Below, one piece after another: positions 1 to 9,849 of a stretch of DNA of 64,000 nt. Each line of letters starts with the position of its first letter. The first letter of the stretch is position 1. The translations under genes and the position numbers were made by a program. Below the pieces are notes generated by a model. It did no database searches. It was not told where the DNA came from and saw only the letters and a program-made list of their open reading frames with translations. This DNA comes from Pisolithus tinctorius (Eukaryota > Basidiomycota > Agaricomycetes > Boletales > Pisolithaceae), in assembly GCA_024663395.1 (NCBI GenBank), contig JANFAH010000089.1:1-64000 (forward strand). The letters are read 5' to 3'.

Positions 1-153
1 AACCTAACCTAACCTAACCCTAACCTAACCTAACCCTAACCCTAACCTAACCTAACCCTAACCCTAACCTAACCCTAACCTAACCTAACCTAACCTAACC
101 CTAACCTAACCTAACCCTAACCCTAACCCTAACCTAACCCTAACCTAACCTAA
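1..153. repeat. Telomere, mixed CCTAA/CCCTAA repeats
   Basis: The window opens with about 150 bases built only from CCTAA and CCCTAA units, the C-strand of a telomere read inward (G-strand TTAGG and TTAGGG). Five- and six-base units are interspersed irregularly. This shows the window starts at a chromosome end. TTAGGG is the usual filamentous-fungal repeat; the admixture of 5-mers is noted as a finding. Confidence 0.97.
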
Positions 154-902
154 TCCTATTACCTACTCTACTACTCTACTACTACCAATCCTAATCCTAT
201 TCCTATTCCTAATCCTATTCCTATTCCTAATCCTATTCCTATTCCTAATCCTATTCCTATTCCTAATCCTATTCCTATTCCTACTACCACTACAAAAAAA
301 CTCCCCTAATCCTATTCCTATTACCTACTCTACTACTACCAATCCTATTCCTAATCCTATTCCTACTACCACTACAAATTCTTCTTCCCTATTCCTAATC
401 CTATCTCCTACACTACCCTACTTACCCTACTTACCCTACTACTCCCAATTTCAATCCACACTATCCTATTCCTTTTCCTATTCCCATTTCTACCAACTAC
501 ACCACCTACCCTACCTACACTACACATCATCAAACACACTACCCTATTCCTTTTCCTATTCCCTAATCTACCAACTACACTACCTACCCTACTTACACTA
601 CTACTACTACTCTTCATTTCCTACACTATCCTATTCCTACCAACTACACATCCTAATCCTACAACACTACTACTATCACACACTACCCTACTTACCCTAC
701 TTACACTACCACCCATTTCAAAAAAACTACCCTATTCCTACTACCAACACTACCAACAACACTACACACATCCTCCTACACTACACCCTTATTACCATTA
801 CTACCACTAATCCTATTACCACCTACCCTACAAAATCTACCTACAACACTACTACTACTACTACTAAAAACTTCCCACACTACCCTATTCCTATTACCCT
901 TC

Positions 903-936
<34 letters not shown>

Positions 937-1320
937 CAAAACCTTCGCACACTACTCTATTCCTATTAACAAAACTACCAATTATACTACCATCACTATT
1001 AATCATACTACCACTACCACTACTTACACTTCCACTTCTACACATTTCATCCCATTTTACCCTATTCCTATTACCAACACTACCAACTATACTACCATTA
1101 CCATTCCTACTAACACTACTACTCCTACTACCAAAAACTTCCCACACTACTCTATTCCTATTACCAACACTACTACCAACTTTACTACCATTATTATCAC
1201 TACCACTACCCTCACTACTATTATTACCATTATCATTACTACTACTACTACTACTACTACTACTAAAAACATCGAACACTACACTCTCACTACCAACACT
1301 ACTACCAACACCACTCTCAC
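154..1320. repeat. Degenerate telomere-like, G-free subtelomeric satellite
   Basis: About 1.17 kb of low-complexity sequence made of CCTATT, CCTAAT, CCTACT and ACTACT-type units. On the + strand I find only two G residues in 1-1320 (947 and 1274), so the complementary strand is essentially C-free. Long minus-strand open frames here, rich in Ser, Asn, Arg and Val, arise because stop codons are rare in such sequence; I do not regard them as genes. It probably arose by divergence of telomere repeats. Confidence 0.85.
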
Positions 1321-1556
1321 TCGGGGGGGGGGTCCGGGGGTTATCTCAGGGTCAATTACCGGGGTTTTCACGGGGGTTATCTCCGGGTTTTTTTACCGGG
1401 GTTTTCACGGGGGTTATCTCCGGGTTTTTTTACCGGGGTTTTCACAGGGGTTATCTCCACATTTTTTTACTGGGGTTTTCATGGGGGTTATTTCCGGGTT
1501 TTTTACCAGGGTTTCCATGGGGGTTATCTCTGCATTTTTTACTGGGCTTTTCATTG
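1321..1556. repeat. G-rich ~37-bp tandem repeat
   Basis: Starts abruptly with a run of ten G and then repeats a unit of about 37 bases (core ACCGGGGTTTTCACGGGGG, then TTATCTCCGGG and a T run). About six copies decay toward the centromere-proximal side, where GGGG blocks become AGGG or TGGG. The G runs recur with short spacing and could form G-quadruplexes. No gene is seen. Confidence 0.85.
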
Positions 1557-1639
1557 CAGCTGACTTGCCATTACTTTCCCTACTTCTGTCACCAACTCAG
1601 TAATCTGTAGTCATCATGGTATGTAGTAGTCTGTCTTAC

Positions 1640-2090
1640 CACTCCAGATAACCAACCAGTCCCTTATTTTTTGCTAGTCAGTCAGTAGTTACTACTACAT
1701 CCCTTGGTAGGTAGTTCGCTTTTTTGCTAATCAACTCACTACTCATCTTCAATCCAAATAGGCAACCGGTCGCTTATTTTTGCTACTTGGTAGTCAGTAG
1801 TCATTACCATCTTCCCTTTTTTTGCTAGTCATCTTATTCAAGTCACTCTGTAGTTACCAGGTCATCATCAGTATCCCACTTTTTTGCTAATCATCTCACT
1901 ACTCATCTTCTCTCCAGAATAAGCAACCGGTTGCTTATTTTTGCTACACATATTCACCATGTCTGTTCTAAGTAGTCGGTAGTTGCTCATCGGTAGTCAG
2001 TGCTCATTGCTTACTCCGCTTTTTTTTGCTAATTACTTGCTAGTCATCTTGCATCCAGATAGGCAACCGGTCGCTTATTTTTTTCACTTA
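1640..2090. repeat. Dispersed subtelomeric repeat with CAACCGGT core
   Basis: A motif of about 30 bases (GGCAACCGGTCGCTTATTTT followed by TGCTA) recurs near 1760, 1922 and 2062, with a degenerate copy near 1650, at spacings of about 110-160 bases. The copy at 1923 contains the perfect 12-bp palindrome GCAACCGGTTGC. Intervening sequence shares AGTCAGTAGTCAT and TTTTTTTGCTA pieces. It is an irregular, diverged tandem array; function unknown. Confidence 0.75.
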
Positions 2091-2154
2091 GGGTGGCTGT
2101 GTTGCTTCCCTTCACCAACTTTCTGGTGCCTGTGTATTTATTTCCTTTTATGGT

Positions 2155-2612
2155 GGTTGCATGCAGTGGCTGTGTAGTGGCTGTGTTGGTTGCATTCAGT
2201 GGCTGTGAGGTTGCATGCAGTGGCTGTGTAGGTTGCATGCATGCAACTTGCCTTATATGGTGGTTGCATTCAGTGGCTGTGTAGGTTGCATGCATGCAAC
2301 CTTCCTTATATGGTGGTTGCATGCAGTGGCTGTGTAGGTTGCATGCATGCAACCTTCCTTATATGGTGGTTGCATTCAGTGGCTGTGTTGGTTGCATTCA
2401 CTCACTAAGAGGTTGCATGCAGTGGCTGTGTAGGTTGCATGCATGCAACTTGCCTTATATGGTGGTTGCATTCAGTGGCTGTGTAGGTTGCATGCATGCA
2501 ACCTTCCTTATATGGTGGTTGCATTCAGTGGCTGTGTGGTTGCATGCATGCAACCATCCATAAAAGGCAGGTTGCATTTGGTGGCTGTGCAGGTTGCATG
2601 CGGAGTCTGGGG
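2155..2612. repeat. Tandem subtelomeric repeat carrying an 18-bp palindrome
   Basis: A unit of about 50-57 bases alternates GGTGGTTGCATTCAGTGGCT with the perfect palindrome GGTTGCATGCATGCAACC. Perfect palindromes lie at 2284-2301, 2337-2354, 2486-2503 and 2538-2555, with near-perfect copies at 2231 and 2433. Open frames on both strands are a by-product of the period and are not proposed as genes. Confidence 0.85.
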
Positions 2613-3110
2613 CAGACTCCGGAAAGTAGATTATTAGGAAAGTAGATTATTAGATTATTATCCCTCTCTCCTACTTTACACTCTGCTTTTTATGGCTCAC
2701 ATTACAGAAATATTCCCTTAGAATCAGACATTTCTCACCCCAACCTTACTTTCACCCAAACCACCATTACAAAAACCCCCTAGTATAGTGTAGATACTCA
2801 TAACTTCATTACTCTTGTGTTGTGAAACCTGGATGAACTCATCATTAGACTCGGACACAATGCATGAAGGCTAATGTCAAGGATAGCTAATGTGTTGATT
2901 TATCATGAAATCACCAAGCCACTTGCCCTCTCCATTTATTTCTTCTGAAGAAAACCCCCAGCAGCTCCAAGTGCAACGACTCGACGATTGACATCTACGA
3001 ATATTACACTGGGGTGATGTCGTCTGGATAAACATATGCAGTAACTACAAGGCAAAAGGAAATGGCTACGGGGTCTGCGAAATGTCCCATAAACACGCGA
3101 AATACCCGAT
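2613..3110. other. No gene recognised
   Basis: About 500 bases between the subtelomeric repeats and the 3' end of the Flc-like gene. I see no repeat unit, no convincing exon and no RNA gene; part is probably the 3' UTR of the minus-strand neighbour. Confidence 0.5.
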
Positions 3111-5593
3111 CTAACAATGAGTAGTAGTGACTGAAAGTTCATCGATTGTTGGCTGTCTACTATGCAACTGCAAGTGTGAATAAAGTGGTGAAGGAGGGAG
3201 AGATTGTTGTGGTGACGATGCATTGTTCGATACGAAGTTTGATGACTGAGAAAAGGAATTATGGGAATGCGACATGGAGCTGTTCCTCGAATGAGATTGT
3301 TGAGAAGGCCGTAGGGACGACTGGCGCGGTATCAGGGAACCCAGTGTGGTGGATCCCGACTCTTGCGTATAAACACTCGGGTCCTCCTCCATTGAGGTCT
3401 GCGACGAACTGTCGGGATACGGTTGATTAACACCTGGGTCGAGAGGGACCATTTGCTCCGGTGTAGGGTTCACCGGCCTCCCCGTCTCCTCATCTCCAGG
3501 TCTTCCCTTCTCTAACGCTGAGAAATCGGTGGATGTTGTGATACGATGTCTCCTGAAATAAGGTGCCGCCAAGTTGACGAGTATGTTGATGAACATGACA
3601 ATGACTGCCACCGATATGAAAACGGCAGCAACGATACCAATTATCACGCGAGGGATAGCGCCCAGACCGATCGCTTCCACAAACGAGACAAGTAGTCCAG
3701 TGCAAACAACTCTGGTAATTGCCAGGTAAGCAGCCAGAATGTCTGCTCCTCTGGTTTTGTGCGGGCGAAGAACTATAAGAGTCACAAGTACCCCCACCTC
3801 GACGACCAGGATGAATATAATCTGTACTTCACCATTTGCATGGGCGAACGCAGTTAAAATAGCCTTGAGCAGAGTGGCGACGAGTAGAGGTAAAGCGGCA
3901 TAGTACCGCTCAGGCCGATATAGCGCGAAGAGGGGCGCACCGGAAGTCAGGAACTTGGGGTCGGCGTAAAGTGTAGATGATGTACCACGAACCGCAAGGC
4001 GAACAGTAAGAAACAAACAATACGAGAGGTATCCCCCAACCAACGATAAAACTAGGACGGAGAGAAGGATAGAAAGCCATGAATCCGCAAGAGTCCATTG
4101 ATACATGGCAAATATTGTCACCGGCGGGAAGGCAATGAGGCACTGTCATCTTCGGATGAGACAACGCACTCCTCATAACGAAATGAAGCGTACCAAACGG
4201 AGAAGCCATGCTCGAGCCAAAGCCGTATATCGTTCCCGGAGATCCGGGAGAAAACCTGATTTTTCACGGCTTCGAGGAGCTATGTAGGCCACAATTCCGT
4301 ATCCAATGGCAACGGCCACAAGGAATATAGCAAAAACCATCAAGGCCGTCAGGAACATGGTCATGAACGCATTGGCAGTCGCAATCCCAACATAGTTGAC
4401 ATAAATAGGAATCCCAGCTTGCAGGACGTTGGAAGACGAAGAAGTGACGAGTTGCACGGTACCTGCACTATCCAGTTGTTCCGTTGAGGGCGAAGCGTAA
4501 TTTGCTAACGTCGAATTTGACCCGATCAGAACCAGTTCTTGATTCATCTCAAGAAGCTGAGATGTTCCAGAGACAAACATGGCAGCAGCAGCATTATATG
4601 GGCTGAGCTTTCTGTTAACGTAGGCGACTGCAGAACCTCCTGATGCGTCAGCCATAGTGCCGCCGGTGAGATGTCGCATGTTGTTGATCGCCAGCTGGAT
4701 GGGGGAATTCGCGGACGCAGAGAGCAAGCCCAACGCCCATGCAAAATTAGTTGCAAAGGCGATATAAACCGAGGAATAATTAAGGTCCAGAAGAGCGGTC
4801 GAGGCTGCCCACTGATAGAGATAGAAGAGATCTAGGAAACGGAAGGCGAGAAGGCTGTCCGGCGTGACTGAGAACCAGACAGCGGAAAGCAGTGCGAGGA
4901 GGGCCAGACCACCTGTTGCCCATTCCACCCCCACTTGATGGGCAGACCAACCGTTCGACAATGTCGCTTGAACACAGGCTTTCAATGCCCCAGTATTCAC
5001 CTCCGTCAGCGACAACTGAGCATAGCTATAATGCAATGAGATAAGAAGGACACCTCTACAACAGAACTTACGCCTCGAGGTCCGGAATCTTAAATGTTAT
5101 TTCGGGGACCAGCTGATTTAAGCCCAATGACGATGGGAGGGGAACGATGTCGGAACCAGTGAAATTGTAAGTCGGGAGCGGGCACAGTGCACCATTGAAC
5201 AGAGAGCAAAGATCGATTGTATAATTCACGGGATGCATCCCGTATACATTCAGGAAGACATTGGCCGACACATTTACGTCCGGTTGCTAAACAAATATTC
5301 AGCAGAATAAAGTGAACAGATTGACTGACGGACGTACCACGCTCGCCGCCGAGATGTTAAACCACACTGACGAGTTCTGCTGGAAGTAGATAATTTCGAA
5401 TTGTTGAATAAGGAGAGCGTCCGGTTCTGAGCAGTAAGTAACAGAAGATGTAACTAGTGAGGAAGTGAAGTCCCTGTGGCAAGGAAGGAGCAGGGATGGA
5501 CCTACAAATGGTGTCGCCTTGGCAGGCAACGAGAGGAGAAAGGGCGAGAAATAAAGACGCAAGGCGTCGCAGCCGGGCGACGGAGGAAAGCAT
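3111..5593 (-). CDS. TRP/Flc-like polytopic membrane protein
   Basis: Five exons on the minus strand: 5593-5506, 5453-5338, 5286-5072, 5025-4194 and 4142-3111, with introns of 46-52 bp. The exons sum to 2283 nt, giving 760 residues. The product starts with a hydrophobic signal peptide. An ML-like lumenal domain follows, with motifs such as YCSEPDAL, NVSANVFLNVYGMHPVNYT and CVQATLSNGWS. Next come about nine hydrophobic segments containing DLFYLYQW and MRHLTGGTMADASGGSAVA, then a Ser/Gln-rich cytosolic tail. This is the architecture of fungal TRP-like channels and Flc flavin-carrier proteins (ML-like plus TRP domains), implicated in calcium handling and in ER or plasma-membrane and cell-wall function. 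Family assignment is firm; which subfamily, and whether it conducts ions, cannot be decided here. It is the gene nearest the telomere and looks intact. Confidence 0.9.
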
Positions 5594-6182
5594 CAGCAGC
5601 GTTGGAAGAAGGAAGGGTCACGGACCAGAGAAAGGTAGCCAGCTATCACAAAGGGATAGGCAAGACTAGCCTGGGATGATATAAGGTGGCTCCGTCAGCT
5701 GCGTGTTGGGAGCATGTCATTGTTCCATACTTGCCGTTCTATTGTCTCTGACAAGGCTGTGGCTACACGCAACGCCCTTGTTGCCTTTCTCCGTGACGGC
5801 ACAAACAGCCACCCACCCACAAGCTCGCGAGCTGCTGGCTTTGGGCAGGTCAAAGGTATATCACTGCCGTAGGACCACGCTGCGCTCGACCTTCGCGAAT
5901 GTTGGTTTGAGCATAGGTTTGCACCTCAAAACATATCCTTAGCTCAACTTCAGCTCCAGTGAATGACGAATAGCAATGCCTTTCATTACGTAAATATATC
6001 TATTTTCACTTTTTCGTTTTCCACGGTCCCACGGAGTGCTAACGCTCTATAGATTTGTATGACGACATGTTCGTTATTGCATCATGTACGTATGTACGGG
6101 ATCGACGATATCAAAGAATTGTACATTCTTGGTGTATGTGAATGCATAGTACGTACTCGCACCGCTCCCCTATGCAAGCCCT
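5594..6182. other. Intergenic, no gene supported
   Basis: 589 bases between the start of the Flc-like gene and the stop codon of the lectin gene. It should hold the Flc-like promoter and the lectin 3' UTR. Short frames such as 5703-5942 on the + strand have no splice or homology support. Confidence 0.5.
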
Positions 6183-6850
6183 CTACCATGCAAATTTTTG
6201 CAGACGCCAAAGCTGATTGTGACCTTCAGACCTCTCTCCCAACGTTGCGGGGCTATCTGGCATAAAACACCCATTGTTCGCAAACTCGACATCCAGGCAA
6301 GTATGCGGAACGCACAACCTATGATATCATATTATGAAGCACAGCTGCCTTAGACCGTCTTGAATCATCGGACGCCGAAGAAAAAACACCCACCTAAATG
6401 TATTCTCAAAACCCGGTTCGCTCTCGATGCCCCACCGGAACGTAAAGGGCGTTCCCACTAGTCTAGCACCATACTCTGGGTCGATTGCGGTGTTGAGAAA
6501 GAGTGAAAGCGGGAGGGAATAAATCGCGTAGATGCCATCGCTGTCACGGTGCAATAACCACTGTCGTTGGTTGTTAGAATCGTTACCATTCGTCGTCTTC
6601 GACCAATGCGGAACGATTTTAGCTCACCTTTTGGTTTTCATGGTTTCGGAATTCTTTGCCAACAACTTGAATGCGTTAGCACCAGCGCCACACGTAATGC
6701 AGCCGCGAAAGACGGCGAGGAAGGGAATATGTTAGGACAAAAGTGAGACATACCGGAGTACCCACGTTCCGGTCCTAAGATCTCGAGACAGATATTTGTT
6801 GCTTCAACATTCGTGAGGACGTAAATCCCGTTTTGAATGTTAGTCGTCAT
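6183..6850 (-). CDS. Small ricin-B-type beta-trefoil lectin-like protein
   Basis: Four exons: 6850-6754, 6665-6628, 6560-6394 and 6318-6183, summing to 438 nt (145 residues). The opening residues MTTNIQNGIYVLTNVEATN, an internal HENQKW and a terminal NQLWRL give the repeated Q-x-W signature of the ricin-B/beta-trefoil fold. The segment DSDGIYAIYS resembles subdomains of fungal ricin-B-like proteins. There is no signal peptide and no catalytic domain, so the product is predicted to be a cytosolic carbohydrate-binding protein, as many mushroom lectins are. Related fungal lectins often act in defence against animals, but nothing here proves that role. Exon 2 is only 38 nt and carries the first Q-x-W. 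The gene is divergent from the terpene-synthase-like gene. Confidence 0.82.
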
Positions 6851-7395
6851 AATCCTGGCTCAAAAAGCGTATTGGGGAATTATGCACAAGAGCTTAGGAC
6901 GTGCCAGGGTATGAGGATGCGCGTTAGCCCTACATATATACCTCATCTAAGGGACCATCTTGTACAGGGAAGCGGAGCCAGTGATAGCATACAAGTCATT
7001 GTTACCCTTTTTCGTCGAGTTGTACTGGCTTTGGGGGTGGTGAAGCTGTTGGACTCGGAGATCAATTAGGAGATACTTCGCAATCCGGACAAAGCAATAC
7101 TTATCACGCGGCGTTCCCGAGCATGGATTCAGGGACTAGTGATTTACTGGATGACGTAGCTTGAAGGCACCTGGCACTAACGATTGATGGTCGAGCTCGC
7201 CCTGAAATATAAAGAAAAAAGGGTAGTGATGAAGAAGGTCGTGCTGGTCCGAAGATAAAGCTTCTTTGTCTGCTAATTATATACCCAAACTTGTGCTTGC
7301 CTTAAAGTGACTTGCCACTCATACTACTGCTTCCTTTGTGTGGTGGCTGGCATAATGCCCCCTTTACGATGTGACTTGATCATGCCGGCCATTAC
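6851..7395. promoter_or_regulatory. Divergent intergenic region, lectin / terpene-synthase-like pair
   Basis: 545 bases separate the start codons of two divergently transcribed genes, so both promoters must lie here. I could not pick out a single convincing TATA box or repeated operator. Open frames within it (for example 6833-7069) lack support. Confidence 0.5.
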
Positions 7396-8525
7396 ATGCC
7401 GCTCGCTACCGTGACTTCCATGAACGAGTCGAGAGCAGCAGTAGAAGGACAGTCATCGCGCACGATATGTATCCAACTCCCTGATCTCCTCGCCGTATGC
7501 AGTCCATTCGAATTGCGCACAAACCGACACTGCAAGGTCATCTCGCTAGAATCCGAAAGATGGCTCCTCGATTCTCGGGTTGCATTGCCGTCAATGAAAT
7601 GGGGATCGGCAAAAGTCGGACTGTTGGCAGCTGCTTGTTATCCTACAACAGATGCGCCTCAGCTGAGATTGATCGCAGATGTGCTTGGATTGTTGGTGTA
7701 TCAGCTCGATCACCAGACTTTGGGAACGTCGACGGATGATCACAGTGACGCAGAGAGTGAATGTTCTGATACTCGGACTGAACAAGGGATCTTCTCGTTG
7801 TGAGTGGCTCCGTCCAAATTGCAATGTTCATAATCTCATCGTTCTCTCAGGCTATCTGATCGCCTCTCTTCTGCGGCGTACCGGAATCCAGCGTGGTATA
7901 TCCGTTTCCACAAAGCCCAGCGTGCATTTCTCCACGCGAGATGCGAGACTCCAGCATTCGACGTAGGCAATCTCGAGCGTTACATATCCTTCCGGAGGCA
8001 ACATTGCGGGTTCCTCATGCCGCTCGAAATGATCGCGTATGCAGGGGACCTACGTCTACCTGAAAACCTCCTCTCAAATGAAAGATTGGAGATACTGCGG
8101 GATTGTGCGTGTGATATTGCTGCGTTGTCCGAGGTACGCACATATCAACCACACTCGTCCACTAGGCGCGCAGGCTGATCCGTAAATTTAAAAAGGACAT
8201 CGTTTACTGTGCAAAAGGAACACCGATAGATCCGTTAAACGTTCTCTCCGTTATTGAGAGTGGGTCGCTGGAAGATGCGCTTGTGATGGCAGGAAACATC
8301 GTCAACCAGCGCGTCAACGCGTTTCTGGATGTTGAACGGGCTCTGTTGCAGGGGTTGACGATGGACACCCAGAGCGGAAATGAGAGCATTAGAAGCTATG
8401 TGCAGGGTTTGAGGGATTGGGTAGCTGGGTTTGTGAATTGGTTGTACGAAACGGAAAGGTATTTCGGTGACAAGGGGAGCGAAGTGAGGGCGTTTGGGTG
8501 GGTCTTTGTTCCTGTACAAGGTTGA
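7396..8525 (+). CDS. Terpene-synthase-like protein lacking both metal-binding motifs
   Basis: Exons 7396-7799, 7851-8133 and 8196-8525 (introns 51 and 62 bp) sum to 1017 nt, giving 338 residues, the normal size of a class I fungal sesquiterpene synthase. Family hallmarks include IQLPDLLAVCSPFELRTN (residues 26-43), ACYP, a YISFRRQHCG segment like the usual YIxLRRxxxG, and ETERYFG (314-320), which keeps the RY pair that contacts diphosphate. The aspartate-rich motif, expected near 105-109 as DDxxD, reads DHQTL. The NSE motif (NDxxSxxxE), expected at 229-237, reads EDIVYCAKG. A DDHSD string at 114-118 lies about nine residues too late. The frame is fully open, so this looks like an expressed pseudoenzyme or a strongly diverged enzyme rather than a dead gene. 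Confidence 0.8.
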
Positions 8526-8666
8526 TAACAGTCCTACCGCGGCCGAGCGTATGTACTACAACCAGTTACTACTGCGCAGACTTTCATAGTCGAATTTCAC
8601 AGTGCCTCATACATACATACATATACGCCATGAGATAATATTGCCGTGGGAGCCCGCCGGTTTGTG

Positions 8667-8672
8667 TATAAA
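8667..8672 (+). promoter_or_regulatory. TATA box
   Basis: TATAAA lies 39 bases upstream of the end of the leader before ATG 8711. A TSS about 30 bases downstream would fall near 8697, which supports ATG 8711 as the start of the next gene. Confidence 0.5.
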
Positions 8673-8710
8673 TCCTGGCAAGCAGGTCAGTGTTTCTTTC
8701 TACCTGCAGC

Positions 8711-9846
8711 ATGTCAGATTTGACTGTCCTTGTCTCTCCTACGTCCGTTTATCCTAACCGTAGTCACTCCCTTAGAAGTTTCCGTCTCAAAGCACGTCCA
8801 AGTCTCCATGATCACTCCCAGAAGCCTGTCATGGTCGTACTTGAAAGCGTAGACGAAGCGGACGAATCTCCGTCTTCCCCGGTCCAGGTTCACATGCTGA
8901 ACTCGTCCGAATTCCTTGCCCCTCCAAAGAATACGTTCAGGGCTCCCTCCGTGCGGCTACCGTCCGACTTTGCTAATGCGCCACCTGTCACCCCGTCCTC
9001 ACCCCGCACTTTCGAGGAGATCCTCACGCACGCTTTTCCAAGGCGATCGCACTCATTTTCGCTCAAGGCTGTTGTCCAAAATAAGGGTGCCGAGCTCTGT
9101 AAGCCTCCCCCTTTACTGTGTAAGTTGAGTCATACAGATTACGCTTTTCGTTCTTGCACCTCATTCCCCACTCTCAGTCCGACCCACTGCGTTCTGGAAG
9201 AAAACTAGACGTTCTGGCGTTACGTCTGCCGCATACTCGCCATCCTCGTTTCTAGTCCGTCGGTCAACATTTATCGCTGCTGGGCTTTCGCAGGATAAGC
9301 CTGGGTTTGATTCATCAGCTCTTGGTGTAGAGTCGCGCGTGAAGGTTTTGATGTTAGGGCCCGACCATGATATTTGACGATAGAGAAGATGTGAACACGG
9401 GAAAGAGGATTGACAAGATGCTTGTGGCGCCAGCACTAGTCCTTGCCGACGAATCAGGCGCCGAATCATCCGAGTCCAGCTCCTCTTCTGATTCGGCACC
9501 TCTCTCAGCCAAGACACTTCCTTACTCATTTGACGTTCAAGGCGTTCCAATGTCGCGTCCCGGCACATCTACGAAAACGAAAACGTCCCATATAGTGTAC
9601 ATCACTGCGTTGCCTCCGTCCACGACGTCTTTGCAACCTGTTCTTCCCAAACTCGATCGTCAGATCTTATCTGACGCAGGCGTCCTTCCTTATGCTATCC
9701 CTGTGAGCTTTGGGGTGGGCATGGTTCTGGGCATCGTTATCACCGCTCTCTTGCGCGCCTGGTGGCGGGGCCACGGGTACAAATATAGATGCAGGTCAGT
9801 TTATCCACACCACCGGCGATGGGATTCGAAACTCGCCTCTATCTAA
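8711..9846 (+). CDS. Ser-rich protein with C-terminal membrane segment, unknown
   Basis: Probable exons 8711-9098, 9178-9338 and 9418-9846 sum to 978 nt (325 residues). The first intron is well supported by phase. The second donor could instead be a GTAGAG a few bases earlier, and a third intron starting near 9795 would replace the last few residues. The protein is rich in Ser and Pro and low in complexity for about 250 residues (runs such as ESSESSSSSDS). It then has one hydrophobic segment, IPVSFGVGMVLGIVITALL, followed by basic residues. There is no signal peptide, so a tail-anchored or single-pass topology with a long cytosolic N-terminus is likely. I do not recognise the family. Confidence 0.6.
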
Positions 9847-9849
9847 GGG

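Noticed and set aside
776..1279. 167-codon minus-strand open frame in the G-free satellite
   Set aside because: C-free DNA rarely contains stop codons on that strand; the product is a low-complexity Ser/Asn/Arg/Val repeat with no sign of a gene.
2044..2637. Open frames with Cys/Met/His repeats in the palindromic array
   Set aside because: All follow the ~50-57-bp repeat period on both strands; no start context or homology.
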